64,000 nucleotides of DNA from Ascidiaceihabitans sp. (GCA_028825475.1 JAPKAB010000002.1:1-64000); one strand, 5' to 3'. Positions 53,264 to 62,941 are shown, counted from the stretch's first letter. Notes: generated by a model not told the origin, from the letters alone. Numbers and translations are program-made.

Positions 53264-53509
53264 AACCGCGCATCACGGCAAGTGGCGTACAGACGCCCCT
53301 TGCCCCCGACGCTCGCACACCCTACCTAGGAGCGGACGGGTTCTGCTCTCTCTGTGATCGGTTATACATTCCAGAGGCCTTAAGCAATTCCTCGGCCGCT
53401 GGCTCTGTTCGGACCCTGGTTCGATTACCTGGTGACCACCTGTACATACAGGTCCCCCGGAATACAGAACCAAGCGTTTGTAGTGGTTCCCGTCACCTAC
53501 CCTACAGCA
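53264..53509. other. Intergenic region with short repeats
   Basis: No gene is supported between these convergent genes. GCGTACAGACGCCC occurs at 53242-53255, near the end of the SRPBCC gene, and again at 53285-53298. A palindrome ACCTGTACATACAGGT sits at 53438-53453. The segment around 53400-53460 is GC-rich and could form a structured RNA, but no known family is recognised. Confidence 0.35.
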
Positions 53510-54103
53510 TCAGCCGCCCACAGCACTGCGCACCATTTGCCAATACTGGTCCTGCACTTCGCTTAGGCTAAGGCGACCTTCGCTACGAAACCATGTGTTC
53601 ACACCTGTTAGCATCGCGATCACTGCAAATGTTGCGATCTTTGCATCCTTAACAGTCCAAGCGCCGCTTGCTTGTCCTGCGATCAGAATGTTCTGAAGGC
53701 GGTTTTCGTATTGGCCACGCAGGTCTTCGATCAAGGCAAAATTTTCAGGCGTCAAATTACGCAGCTCCATATAGGCGATAAACACTGCCTCGGGCCGCTC
53801 ATGATGGAAGGCGATGTGAAAACGGACGAACTGCTCTAACATTTCCAACGGCTGCGCTGCATCTTCATCAGACAAAGCGGCCAACAATTCGGTCATATGG
53901 GACTGCATCAGATCAAACAGCAGGCTTTGTTTATCTGGTGTATAATTATATAGCGCCCCGGCCTGCACACCGACCTCGCTGGCAATTTGGCGCATGGAAA
54001 CAGCGGCAAACCCGTGTTTGGCAAACAGCTCAAGCGCGGCGGTGCGTATTTTAGGGCCTGTGATGCCCGAGTGTGATCCTGTCGTGCGTGCCATACTCCC
54101 CAT
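53510..54103 (-). CDS. TetR-family transcriptional regulator
   Basis: About 197 residues from the ATG at 54103, or 194 from the ATG at 54094. The N-terminal helix-turn-helix is in AALELFAKHGFAAVSMRQIA and SEVGVQAGALYNYTPDKQSL, typical TetR. The C-terminal ligand domain contains EMLEQFVRFHIAFHHERPEA. GGGGAG lies between the two ATG codons, too close to the second, so the start is uncertain. Divergent from the small lipoprotein gene, with about 90 bases between. Its target is unknown. Confidence 0.88.
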   Translation of the reverse strand: MGSMARTTGSHSGITGPKIRTAALELFAKHGFAAVSMRQIASEVGVQAGALYNYTPDKQSLLFDLMQSHMTELLAALSDEDAAQPLEMLEQFVRFHIAFHHERPEAVFIAYMELRNLTPENFALIEDLRGQYENRLQNILIAGQASGAWTVKDAKIATFAVIAMLTGVNTWFRSEGRLSLSEVQDQYWQMVRSAVGG

Positions 54104-54189
54104 GTTATATGAACAAGCGTTCAGAACCAAGCACCGCTTGCGCCAAACGCATGGCTGGTGCATCAAGCGTACAACAGTTGGAAAAAGAC

Positions 54190-54471
54190 ATGCGTTTCAT
54201 TGCTTTAATTTTGCCTTTGGCCCTGATGGCCTGCACTCAATTTCCTGAGTTGGATGACGCTGTTTTCAATGTTGGCAAAGATGCAAAGTACCCAAAATTG
54301 TTGCCTGTCGATGCTTTGCTAGCCCAAAGCAATTCAACTGGTCCTTCACCAGAGGAAACAGCAAGCACATTGAGCGCGCGTATTGCGGCCTTGCAAAACC
54401 GTGCTGCACAGCTTCGGGGCTCTGTTGTGGACGCGAACACCCAAAATCGCATGAAAGACGGTGTGAACTAA
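54190..54471 (+). CDS. Small lipoprotein
   Basis: A 93-residue lipoprotein. MRFIALILPLALMAC is a signal with lipobox LMA|C (Cys15). The mature part (TQFPELDDAVFNVGKDAKYP) has a Ser/Thr-rich linker and a C-terminal helix, TLSARIAALQNRAAQLRG, suited to a coiled coil. It lies 78 bases upstream of hom on the same strand. Function unknown; such small envelope lipoproteins are common in Rhodobacterales. Confidence 0.78.
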   Translation: MRFIALILPLALMACTQFPELDDAVFNVGKDAKYPKLLPVDALLAQSNSTGPSPEETASTLSARIAALQNRAAQLRGSVVDANTQNRMKDGVN

Positions 54472-54549
54472 GGCTTTTCTCGCGTTGCAAGGACGTCGTA
54501 AAACCGCTACATCGCGCCAAACGACCAATCATCCAAAAGGACCCAAACT

Positions 54550-55836
54550 ATGTCACAGCCTCTTCGTCTTGGTATTGCCGGTTTGGGAACTGTTGGAGTT
54601 GGGGTTGTTAAAATCATCCGCAAGCAAGCCACTCTTTTACAGGCCCGCACGGGTCGTGAAATCACAATCAGCGCCGTAAGCGCGCGCAGCAAAGGCCGCG
54701 ATCGTGGTGTGGCGCTTGATAGCTATGCATGGGAAGACGATCCTGTTGCATTGGCAAAGCGTGATGATGTTGATGTTTTTGTTGAACTTATGGGCGGTGC
54801 CGATGGCCCAGCCAAAGCCGCGACTGAGGCAGCCATCGCTGCGGGCAAACACGTGATCACCGCAAACAAAGCTATGCTTGCGATGCACGGTCACGCGCTG
54901 GCGCAAGCGGCCGAAGCCAAAGGCGTATCACTGCGCTATGAAGCTGCCGTTGCAGGTGGCATTCCTGTGATCAAAGCCCTGACCGAGGGTCTGGCTGGTA
55001 ATGAGATCACCCGTATCATGGGCGTGATGAACGGGTCGTGTAACTATATCCTGACCCGCATGGAAGATTCAGGCCTTAGCTATCAAGAGATTTTCGCTGA
55101 GGCCGATGGCCTTGGCTATCTCGAAGCAGATCCACAACTGGATGTTGGCGGCATTGATGCAGCCCACAAACTTGCGATCCTCAGTTCAATCGCCTTTGGC
55201 ACCAAAGTCGATTTTGACGCCATTGTCCTCGAGGGCATCGAGCGCATCACCATCGAAGACATCAAAGCCGCAGCCGACATGGGCTATAAGATCAAGTTGC
55301 TGGGCGTGACCCAAATGACAGGTCGTGGGCTAGAGCAGCGTATGCAGCCTTGCCTTGTGCCAACCGGCTCTCCTTTGGGACAGTTGCAGGGTGGCACGAA
55401 CATGATCGTGATTGAGGGCGACGCGATTGAACAAGTTGTCTTGCGCGGCCCCGGTGCTGGCATGGGCCCAACGGCCAGTGCTGTGATGGGCGACGTTTGT
55501 GACATCGCACGCGGTTTCCACCTGCCAGTATTTGGACAGCCTGTGGAAACGCTGGTTGAAAGCAAGCCTGCAAAGTCAACAATGCCAGCCCCTTACTATC
55601 TGCGCATGGGCGTGGTTGATAAGCCTGGTGCGATGGCTAAGATCGCTACTGTTTTGGGCGAAGCCGGGATCAGCATCGACCGCATGCGCCAATACGGCCA
55701 TGCTGAGACAGCTGCCCCTGTTCTAATCGTGACGCACAAAGTTTCCAGCGCAGCCATTGAAGCTGCTTTGGAAGCGATGGAAAGCACAGGCGTCTTGGCC
55801 TCTGCCCCAGTTGCACTTCGCATTGAAGAAGTTTGA
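54550..55836 (+). CDS. hom: Homoserine dehydrogenase
   Basis: NADP-dependent reduction of aspartate-semialdehyde to homoserine, leading to Thr, Met and Ile. It is 428 residues. The nucleotide-binding GIAGLGTVGVGVV is at 9-21, the substrate region includes ELMGGADGPAKAATEAAIAA and then GKHVITANKAMLA, and the dehydrogenase core has YEAAVAGGIPVIKAL and LGYLEADPQLDVGGIDAAHK. A C-terminal ACT domain (YYLRMGVVDKPGAMAKIATV, from about residue 350) points to threonine feedback. AAAAGGACC precedes the ATG. Confidence 0.97.
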   Translation: MSQPLRLGIAGLGTVGVGVVKIIRKQATLLQARTGREITISAVSARSKGRDRGVALDSYAWEDDPVALAKRDDVDVFVELMGGADGPAKAATEAAIAAGKHVITANKAMLAMHGHALAQAAEAKGVSLRYEAAVAGGIPVIKALTEGLAGNEITRIMGVMNGSCNYILTRMEDSGLSYQEIFAEADGLGYLEADPQLDVGGIDAAHKLAILSSIAFGTKVDFDAIVLEGIERITIEDIKAAADMGYKIKLLGVTQMTGRGLEQRMQPCLVPTGSPLGQLQGGTNMIVIEGDAIEQVVLRGPGAGMGPTASAVMGDVCDIARGFHLPVFGQPVETLVESKPAKSTMPAPYYLRMGVVDKPGAMAKIATVLGEAGISIDRMRQYGHAETAAPVLIVTHKVSSAAIEAALEAMESTGVLASAPVALRIEEV

Positions 55837-55929
55837 GGGCATACTCCCCCAAACATGACTGCTTTTGCCTGACGTATCTGTGGATGCCTCCGGCGGGAGT
55901 TTATTTTGTAAGATGAACGGGGGGATTGC

Positions 55930-57669
55930 GTGTCATTTCTGGGGGTTGAGCATTCACTAAATGGACGCCGTTGGGTTGGTCCTGCAATCGAAGTTGACCG
56001 CGCCGCCGAGGCGATTGCCCAGCAGACTGACCTGCCCCGCCCTGTGGCCCAAGTATTAGCCCGTCGCGGCGTTGCCCCTCAAGAAGCAGCTACGTTTCTT
56101 GCCCCCTCGTTGCGTGAGCTATTGCCTGATCCGCGATCTTTGCATGACATGGAAAAGGCAGCGACGCGATTTTTGGCAGCAGTTTCGTCCCGTCAGCACA
56201 TTGCAATTTTTGCTGACTATGATGTTGATGGCGGCAGTTCTGCCGCGTTATTGATTGTTTGGCTGCGGTCCTTGGGTTTGCAAGCCACCCTTTATATTCC
56301 CGATCGCATTGATGAAGGTTATGGCCCCAATGATGAGGCAATGTCTGCCCTTGCCCGCGCTCATGATCTGATCATTTGCGTAGATTGCGGTACACTTTCT
56401 CACGGTCCTATTGCTGCTGCAATTGGCGCGGATGTCATTGTGCTTGATCACCACTTGGGTGCTGAAACACTGCCGGATGCATTGGCCATTGTGAACCCCA
56501 ACCGCCAAGATGAAGACGGGGCTTTGGCCCACCTATGTGCGGCAGGCGTTGTGTTTTTAATGTTGGTCGAATCGGGTCGTCAGATGCGCGAAGCAGGCCA
56601 GCAAGGTCCAGACCTGATGTCTCTGCTAGATCTGGTTGCATTAGCCACAGTGGCTGATGTCGCCCCACTGATCGGTGTGAACCGCGCGTTTGTACGCCAA
56701 GGCCTACGTGTAATGGCACGGCGCGATCGCCCCGGCATCGCAGCCCTTGCAGATGTGTCACGTATGGATACGACCCCATCTTCTTATCACCTTGGGTTTC
56801 TTTTAGGTCCCCGCGTGAATGCGGGCGGCCGCATTGGCCAAGCGGATTTGGGCGCACGCTTATTGGCCTGCGACACCGAACACGAAGCAGCAGCTATGGC
56901 CGAACGCCTTGATCTGTTGAACACGGAACGTCGTGATATCGAGGCTGCTGTTCGGGCTGCGGCGATAGAACAGGCTGAGGAACGCGGGTTTGATCGCCCA
57001 TTGGTATGGGCCTCTGGCGAGGGATGGCATCCAGGTGTGGTGGGTATTGTTGCCTCGCGTCTGAAAGAAAATTCAAACCGTCCCTCAATTGTCATCGGCT
57101 TTGAGGACGGAATCGGCAAAGGTTCAGGGCGTTCTGTTTCTGGAATCGATCTGGGTGCACCCATTCAACGCCTCGCAAATGAAGGCCTGTTGATCAAAGG
57201 GGGCGGCCACAAAATGGCGGCGGGTTTGACAGTGGCCGAAGACAAGCTTGAGGCCGCCATGGAGCGCCTTTCCGAGCTGTTGGACAAACAAGGTGCCGGA
57301 CAGATCGGTGCCGCTGATTTGCGCCTAGACGGTGCGATGATGCCAATGGCGGCCACTGTCGAGTTGGCAGAGCAAATTGAACAGGCCGGTCCCTTTGGCG
57401 CAGGTGCCCCCGGTCCACGCTATGCCTTTGCAGACATGCAGATTTTCTTTGCCAAGCGGGTTGGTGAGAACCACCTTAAGTTGACCTTTGGCGACACCGA
57501 GGGTGGACGCATGGAAGCAATAGCATTCGGTGCATTTGATACGGATATGGGTCCCGCACTTGAGCAACATGGTGGTGCGCGTTTCCACCTTGCAGGGCGT
57601 TTGGACATCAATACTTTCCGTGGACGCCAGACGATTCAGCTTAGGTTGGAAGACGCCGCACCCGCTTGA
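55930..57669 (+). CDS. recJ: Single-strand-specific 5'-3' DNA exonuclease
   Basis: RecJ of 579 residues, starting at GTG behind GGGGGGATT. DHH-family motifs are FADYDVDGGSSAALL, CVDCGT, VLDHHLGAET and the DHHA1 GGHKMAAG near residue 425, giving a two-metal nuclease active site. LGPRVNAGGRIGQADLGARL is also conserved. It acts in RecFOR recombination and mismatch repair. It follows hom with a 93-base gap and precedes a tRNA gene. Confidence 0.96.
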   Translation: MSFLGVEHSLNGRRWVGPAIEVDRAAEAIAQQTDLPRPVAQVLARRGVAPQEAATFLAPSLRELLPDPRSLHDMEKAATRFLAAVSSRQHIAIFADYDVDGGSSAALLIVWLRSLGLQATLYIPDRIDEGYGPNDEAMSALARAHDLIICVDCGTLSHGPIAAAIGADVIVLDHHLGAETLPDALAIVNPNRQDEDGALAHLCAAGVVFLMLVESGRQMREAGQQGPDLMSLLDLVALATVADVAPLIGVNRAFVRQGLRVMARRDRPGIAALADVSRMDTTPSSYHLGFLLGPRVNAGGRIGQADLGARLLACDTEHEAAAMAERLDLLNTERRDIEAAVRAAAIEQAEERGFDRPLVWASGEGWHPGVVGIVASRLKENSNRPSIVIGFEDGIGKGSGRSVSGIDLGAPIQRLANEGLLIKGGGHKMAAGLTVAEDKLEAAMERLSELLDKQGAGQIGAADLRLDGAMMPMAATVELAEQIEQAGPFGAGAPGPRYAFADMQIFFAKRVGENHLKLTFGDTEGGRMEAIAFGAFDTDMGPALEQHGGARFHLAGRLDINTFRGRQTIQLRLEDAAPA

Positions 57670-57745
57670 TAAAAAAAACCGCAATTTTGTGTTTTTTCCA
57701 CTTGCGCAGTTCGCCTCCTTTCCCTAAATAACGCCTCACCACAGC

Positions 57746-57820
57746 GGCCCGTTCGTCTATCGGTTAGGACATCTGGTTTTCAACCAGGAAAGAGGGGTTC
57801 AACTCCCCTACGGGCTGCCA
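57746..57820 (+). tRNA. tRNA-Glu (TTC anticodon)
   Basis: A 75-base tRNA with encoded CCA. Acceptor GGCCCGT pairs with ACGGGCT (G1-U72 wobble), D-arm GTCTATCGGTTAGGAC, anticodon stem CCTGG-equivalents around TTTTCAA with anticodon TTC, and T-arm GGGG-TTCAACT-CCCC. The discriminator is G73. The T-loop has A57 in TTCAACT, slightly unusual but allowed. Confidence 0.95.
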
Positions 57821-57960
57821 TGGTACTTTCCACACAAATTCGTAGATATAGTTGCTGCTTGTGAGCGGTTATTGATATTTCTGTGTCCTATTTTCATCAG
57901 CAGCATATTAGGGCCATGGGTCGTATCCGCATTCCCCGCTGGTGCATTCATGACGGCCTA

Positions 57961-57995
57961 TTGACTACCCTCAGTCTGTTCAGTTTTAACTGAAC
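57961..57995 (+). promoter_or_regulatory. Promoter with palindromic operator before the GbsR/MarR gene
   Basis: GTTCAGTTTTAACTGAAC (57978-57995) is an 8+8 palindrome around TT. TTGACT at 57961-57966 with a 17-base spacer places a -10 (TTTTAA, 57984-57989) inside the palindrome, so a bound regulator would block the promoter. The neighbouring GAACGAACTTGAAC repeats half-site-like words. Confidence 0.65.
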
Positions 57996-58028
57996 GAACT
58001 TGAACGTCGCGATCACAAAACCTATATG

Positions 58029-58045
58029 ACCCTCACAGCGAGGGT
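58029..58045 (+). promoter_or_regulatory. Hairpin that overlaps the ribosome site of the regulator gene
   Basis: ACCCTC (58029-58034) pairs with GAGGGT (58040-58045) around ACAGC. The second arm is the Shine-Dalgarno sequence of the ATG at 58052. Pairing would hide the ribosome site and lower translation. Confidence 0.55.
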
Positions 58046-58051
58046 AGAAAT

Positions 58052-58567
58052 ATGGCAACCGATCCAAAAATAGACGCGATTAGGCACGATTTCATTGAAA
58101 AAACCGGTCTGATCTCTCAATCCGAGGGGTTGCCACGGATTGCGGGCCGCATTTTTGGCATGTTGATTTTTGATGGAGAGGCCGTCGCCTTTGCCGATCT
58201 TGCAACAAAGCTGGAAGTCAGCCGCGCCAGCGTCAGCAGCAGCATTCGCCTGCTTGAAGAACGTGGATTGATCAAACGCATGACCAAATCCGGAGACCGG
58301 CAAGATTATTTCCGCCTCGCCACAGACCCTTACGCCACGATGCTGCAACGCTTGCAGAAACAAACACAAGCCAACCGCGATGAAATTGCTGAAACTATTC
58401 AATCACTGCCTGCCGATTCTGAAGCGGTGGGGCGATTGAATGAATACGCAAAACTTCACGAATCAAAAAGCGCAGCGATCATTGTCGCGCTGGAAACCAT
58501 CCGCGCCGCGACCCCAACATCATCCGAACCGCAAAACGCCGTCTTAAAGGAAGTTGAAAATGACTAA
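58052..58567 (+). CDS. GbsR/MarR-family transcriptional regulator
   Basis: A 171-residue winged-helix protein: KTGLISQSEGLPRIAGRIFG and MLIFDGEAVAFADLA then LEVSRASVSSSIRLLEERGL with the wing KRMTKSGDRQDYFRLA. This matches GbsR-type MarR relatives. The C-terminal helix region should carry the effector site. It ends eight bases into the RND adaptor gene, so it probably controls that efflux unit, of which it is the first gene. A palindrome lies in its promoter. Confidence 0.9.
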   Translation: MATDPKIDAIRHDFIEKTGLISQSEGLPRIAGRIFGMLIFDGEAVAFADLATKLEVSRASVSSSIRLLEERGLIKRMTKSGDRQDYFRLATDPYATMLQRLQKQTQANRDEIAETIQSLPADSEAVGRLNEYAKLHESKSAAIIVALETIRAATPTSSEPQNAVLKEVEND

Positions 58568-59768
58568 AGCCGAAAAAGACGAAACGACTGTAGCGAAACC
58601 TGTAATCAAAGCGAAAACCACGACCGCAGCAAAATCCACCAAGTCTAAAAAACTAGCTGAACCAACCACGCCCATACCGTTGACCTTTGTGTCGGACAAA
58701 GGCGCATCCGGTTCCTTGTGGATCGCGGCATTTTTGGTGATTGCAATTGTGGGCTGGATGGGTAGCGGATTTATCCTGCCCTCCAAGGATGAAGAAGAAC
58801 CCGTTGTTGTCCGCGCAGATGTGCAACCAGTTGCCGTAGCCGTCACAATGTCGGTCGCCGAAACTGTCACACAGTTTTATCAGGCCGAAGGTCAGGCCCA
58901 GCCAGATCGCGATACAAACGTACGCGCCGAAATCTCGGGCGATATCGCAAAGGTATTGGTATCCAAGGGCCAAGACATTGAAGCAGGAGCCGTCATCGCC
59001 CGCTTTGATGCAACCAACAATGACGCTGATGCCAACCGCGCGGCCCAACAGTTTGCCCAATCCCAGCGTGAATTTGACAACGCCGAACAGTTGCTAGCGC
59101 GCGGTGTCTCCACCGCTGATCGCGTATCACAGGCGCGTGCTGCCCTTGCCGCCGCTCAGGCGCAAGTGACTGAAGTCGAACAAGACGCCAAGGCGCTAAC
59201 GATTACAGCACCTTTTGCGGGTCGTATAGAAACCCTGAACATCGATGAGGGTGAATTTATATCTGCTGGCAGCGAAGTGGGGCGCATTGTCGACATCACG
59301 CCGCTGACGGTCGCCATTCAGGTGCCACAACAGTCCCTTACCCGTTTGGCCGTCGGTCAAACCGCAACCGTCCGCTTTATTACGGGCGAAGAGCGTACTG
59401 GGACGCTCACCTTTGTTGGCACTTCTGCTGCTGCTGAAACGCGCACGTTCTTGGCCGAGGTAGAAGTGGCTAATGATGATCGCGCAATCCCTGCAGGTAT
59501 ATCAGCCGAAGTTGTAATCCCAACTGGGGATGCGACAGCCCACTTCCTGTCCCCCTCAATCGTCTCTTTAAACACCGAAGGAACTCTGGGCGTCAAAACG
59601 GTGAATGCTGACAACGTCGTGGCGTTTTATCCTATCCAGATGGTCAAGGCACAGATCGACGGCATCTGGGTCACTGGCCTTCCAGAGACTGTGGATGTGA
59701 TCACTGTGGGCCAAGGATACGTTAACAAGGGCGAAATTGTTGCCCCATCCCCTGCGGAGCCAAAATAA
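58560..59768 (+). CDS. RND efflux periplasmic adaptor (membrane fusion protein)
   Basis: Adaptor of 402 residues from the ATG at 58560 (AAGGAAG upstream). A Lys/Thr-rich cytoplasmic start leads to one membrane anchor, LWIAAFLVIAIVGWMGSGFI (about 56-75), instead of a lipobox. The barrel-sandwich parts are VRAEISGDIAKVLVSKGQDI and then ITAPFAGRIETLNIDEGEFI, separated by a helical hairpin (about 155-205). It overlaps the pump gene by one base (TAATG) and forms the bridge between the RND pump and an outer-membrane channel. Confidence 0.92.
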   Translation: MTKAEKDETTVAKPVIKAKTTTAAKSTKSKKLAEPTTPIPLTFVSDKGASGSLWIAAFLVIAIVGWMGSGFILPSKDEEEPVVVRADVQPVAVAVTMSVAETVTQFYQAEGQAQPDRDTNVRAEISGDIAKVLVSKGQDIEAGAVIARFDATNNDADANRAAQQFAQSQREFDNAEQLLARGVSTADRVSQARAALAAAQAQVTEVEQDAKALTITAPFAGRIETLNIDEGEFISAGSEVGRIVDITPLTVAIQVPQQSLTRLAVGQTATVRFITGEERTGTLTFVGTSAAAETRTFLAEVEVANDDRAIPAGISAEVVIPTGDATAHFLSPSIVSLNTEGTLGVKTVNADNVVAFYPIQMVKAQIDGIWVTGLPETVDVITVGQGYVNKGEIVAPSPAEPK

Positions 59769-62700
59769 TGGACAGCATAATCAACGCCGCATTCTCGCGG
59801 ACCCGTGTTGTCGTCATGGCCCTCATGCTGGTTCTTGGCATCGGCGCTTACGCATATTCCGCCATTCCTAAAGAGGCCAACCCTGAAATCCCGCTACCGC
59901 TGTTTTATGTGTCTACCAGTTTGGACGGCATCAGCCCAACGGATGCAGAGCGTCTGCTGTTGGAACCGATGGAGACTGAATTCTCATCCGTTTCAGGATT
60001 GGACAGCATGAATTCGGACGCCGCCGAAGGGTTCGCCAGTATCCAATTGGAATTTGCACCTGGTGGCGACAATCAAGAGGCGCTGGACAAGGTACGCGAA
60101 GCTGCAGACCGCGCCCAAGGCGACCTGCCTGATGATGCCCGTGATATTACGATCACCGAAATCAACACAGCCCTTTTCCCGATTCTAAACGTGATCCTAT
60201 CGGGCCCCGTACCTGAGCGAACATTAAACGCGCTGGCCGAAGACCTGCAGGACGAAATTGAAGGAATTGAGGGCGTTCTTGAGGCTGAAATTGGCGGACA
60301 GCGCTTTGAGTTTCTTGAGGTCCTGATCGACCCAACCGTTTTCCAAACCTATAACCTGTCCTTTGACGAACTGATTGGCCAAATCCAACGCAACAACCGC
60401 TTAATCGCGGCGGGTGCGATTGAAACGGGGTCAGGGCGCATCGTGTTGAAAGTTCCGGGATTAATCGAAGACCTTGATGACGTAATGTCGATGCCTGTTA
60501 AGGTACGCGGCGATGCCGTTGTGACCTTTGGCGATGTCGCCACGATCCGCCGTACCTTTGAAGATCCCAGCTCATTTGCGCGGATCAACGGCCAACCTGC
60601 TTTGGCCCTTGAGATCACCAAGCGTTCAGGCGCGAACATTATTGAAACCGTCGACGCCGTTCGCGCCGTTGTCGAAGAGCTGCGGGTTGAATGGCCCGAG
60701 AGCATTAAAATTACCTACCTTCAGGACCAAAGCAAGCAGGTCAAAGACATGCTCAGCGACTTAGAGGCCAACGTGATCGCAGCCATCATTCTAGTGATGA
60801 TCGTGATCGTTCTGGCCCTTGGCACACGCTCTGCGATCCTAGTGGGGTTATCTATTCCTGGCGCATTCTTGGCTGGCGTCATCGCGCTTTGGCTGATGGG
60901 TTACACCATGAATATCGTTGTGTTGTTTTCCCTGATCCTTGTCGTTGGCATGCTGGTGGACGGTGCGATTGTGACCACCGAATTGGCTGACCGCAAACTG
61001 CAAGAAGGGCTACCCCCGAAAGAGGCCTATGCCTTTGCCGCCAAACGCATGGCTTGGCCCATCATCGCCTCCACCGCCACCACCCTTAGCGTATTTATCC
61101 CCTTGCTGTTTTGGGCGGGTCTCATTGGTGAATTCATGAAGTTCCTACCAATCACCGTCCTGTTGACGCTGACCGCGTCATTGTTCATGGCACTGATCTT
61201 TATCCCTGTTGTCGGGGGGCTCATCGGCAAACGCCAACCCCAATCTGCCAAAGCAAAAGCAGCCCTTCATGCTGCTGAATTCGGCGACCCACGTGAAATG
61301 GGCGGCTTTACGGGGCGCTATGTCAAACTGTTGCAATGGGCCATCCTGCGCCCTGCAACGACGCTGTTGCTGGCCTTGGCTTTACTGTTGGGTGGTTTCG
61401 GAATGTACGGGACCTTTGGCAAGGGCGTCACGTTCTTCCCATCAACAGAACCCGATTTCATGCAGGTGCAAGTGCGCGCACGCGACAACTTTTCGATCTT
61501 TGAACGCGACGCCTTGGTGCGCGCGGTTGAGGACCGCCTGTTGGGGTACGAAGAAATCGCCAGCATATACGCCCGCTCTATGATGAGCGCAGGCCAAGGC
61601 GACGAAGAAACCATCGGCACATTGCAGTTGGAATTGACCCCTTGGAACACGCGGCGCACAGCGGCCGACCTTGGCGTTGATATTCGCAAGAGCGTGGCTG
61701 ACATCGCAGGGATCAATGTGCAGGTTCAAACCGAAAGCGGTGGACCCGCAGATGGCAAGCCTGTGAACCTGAAGGTAAAGGCCCGCAATCCCGAAGTGCA
61801 GGCACAATCCGTGCAAGTCATTCGCGATATTATGGACGAAATCGGTGGCTTTACAGATGTCACCGACACGCGCCCTGTGCCGGGGGTTGAGGTTTCGATC
61901 CTTGTGAACCGCGCCGAAGCCGCACGTTTTGGCGCGGATGTCAGCCTGCTGGGACAAGCTGTTCAACTGCTGACCCAAGGGATCACAGTTGCGGATTATC
62001 GACCCGATGACATTGACGGATCACTTGATATCAGGGTGCGTTTCCCGCGTGAAGAACGCTCATTGTCCGAACTTGCTGGTCTTCGTGTGCCTACGTCGTC
62101 TGGCCTAGTCCCCATTTCTAACTTCGTGACCTTCGCCCCGTCTGAACGCACCGGCGTTATTCGCCGTATCGATTCAAAACGGGTGACAACGATTGAGGCC
62201 AATGTGGCCCCTGATGTCTTGGTCAACGATCAAATCACCCTTTTGACCCAAGCGCTGAATGCAGCCGAATTGCCTGATGGCGTTGAATTCAGCTTTGGCG
62301 GTGAGGCCGAGGATCAGGCCGAAAGCATGATCTTCTTGGTAAGCGCCTTTGGAGCCGCGATTTTTATGATGTTTGTGATCCTCGTGATCCAGTTCAACAA
62401 TTTCTACCAAGCATTCATCGTGATGAGTGCAATCGTGTTCTCAATTGCAGGCGTCTTGCTGGGGTTATTAGTCACGGGCCGTGCATTTGGGATCGTGATG
62501 GGCGGTATCGGCGTAATCGCCTTGGCCGGCATCGTGGTAAACAACAACATCGTTTTGATCGACACCTACAATGCGCTCAAACGTTCAGGCCAATCCCCAC
62601 TTGAGGCCGCCCTGCGTACGGGCGCTCAGCGTTTGCGCCCTGTAATGTTGACCTCCCTGACCACCGCACTTGGGCTGATGCCGATGGTCATTGGCGTGAA

Positions 62701-62890
62701 CCTAAACTTCTTCTCCAGAGAAATCGTTTACGGCGCACCATCGACCCAGATGTGGACGGAACTATCATCCGCCATCGCAGGTGGATTGGTCGTGGCGACC
62801 GTGCTGACGTTGGTCGTAACTCCAGCCATGTTGATGCTGGGAGAACGTCGCAAAAACCGCAACGTCGCTGGACTGGTGCCCGTAGAATAA
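59768..62890 (+). CDS. RND efflux pump permease (AcrB/hydrophobe-amphiphile type)
   Basis: Inner-membrane proton-driven pump of 1040 residues. First helix MALMLVLGIGAYAYSAIPKE, then the porter region with STSLDGISPTDAERLLLEPM. The first transmembrane block includes VMIVIVLALGTRSAILVGLS, the proton-relay region has LILVVGMLVDGAIVTTELAD, and helices of the second half include VILVIQFNNFYQAFIVMSAI and GIVVNNNIVLIDTY. No outer-membrane channel gene is adjacent, so it must share a TolC-type protein from elsewhere. Substrates unknown. It converges on the diguanylate cyclase gene. Confidence 0.95.
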   Translation: MDSIINAAFSRTRVVVMALMLVLGIGAYAYSAIPKEANPEIPLPLFYVSTSLDGISPTDAERLLLEPMETEFSSVSGLDSMNSDAAEGFASIQLEFAPGGDNQEALDKVREAADRAQGDLPDDARDITITEINTALFPILNVILSGPVPERTLNALAEDLQDEIEGIEGVLEAEIGGQRFEFLEVLIDPTVFQTYNLSFDELIGQIQRNNRLIAAGAIETGSGRIVLKVPGLIEDLDDVMSMPVKVRGDAVVTFGDVATIRRTFEDPSSFARINGQPALALEITKRSGANIIETVDAVRAVVEELRVEWPESIKITYLQDQSKQVKDMLSDLEANVIAAIILVMIVIVLALGTRSAILVGLSIPGAFLAGVIALWLMGYTMNIVVLFSLILVVGMLVDGAIVTTELADRKLQEGLPPKEAYAFAAKRMAWPIIASTATTLSVFIPLLFWAGLIGEFMKFLPITVLLTLTASLFMALIFIPVVGGLIGKRQPQSAKAKAALHAAEFGDPREMGGFTGRYVKLLQWAILRPATTLLLALALLLGGFGMYGTFGKGVTFFPSTEPDFMQVQVRARDNFSIFERDALVRAVEDRLLGYEEIASIYARSMMSAGQGDEETIGTLQLELTPWNTRRTAADLGVDIRKSVADIAGINVQVQTESGGPADGKPVNLKVKARNPEVQAQSVQVIRDIMDEIGGFTDVTDTRPVPGVEVSILVNRAEAARFGADVSLLGQAVQLLTQGITVADYRPDDIDGSLDIRVRFPREERSLSELAGLRVPTSSGLVPISNFVTFAPSERTGVIRRIDSKRVTTIEANVAPDVLVNDQITLLTQALNAAELPDGVEFSFGGEAEDQAESMIFLVSAFGAAIFMMFVILVIQFNNFYQAFIVMSAIVFSIAGVLLGLLVTGRAFGIVMGGIGVIALAGIVVNNNIVLIDTYNALKRSGQSPLEAALRTGAQRLRPVMLTSLTTALGLMPMVIGVNLNFFSREIVYGAPSTQMWTELSSAIAGGLVVATVLTLVVTPAMLMLGERRKNRNVAGLVPVE

Positions 62891-62941
62891 CAAAATACTG
62901 CCGCTCTTGGAATGTAGATCAAGGGTGGCGGCATATCGCAA

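Noticed and set aside
53412-53424. T-arm-like GGTTCGATTACC suggesting a tRNA fragment
   Set aside because: The flanking bases do not pair as a T-stem and no acceptor or anticodon arm fits.
57746-57820. tRNA-Glu as an integration site
   Set aside because: The flanks hold no integrase, no repeat of the tRNA 3' end and no foreign-looking genes.
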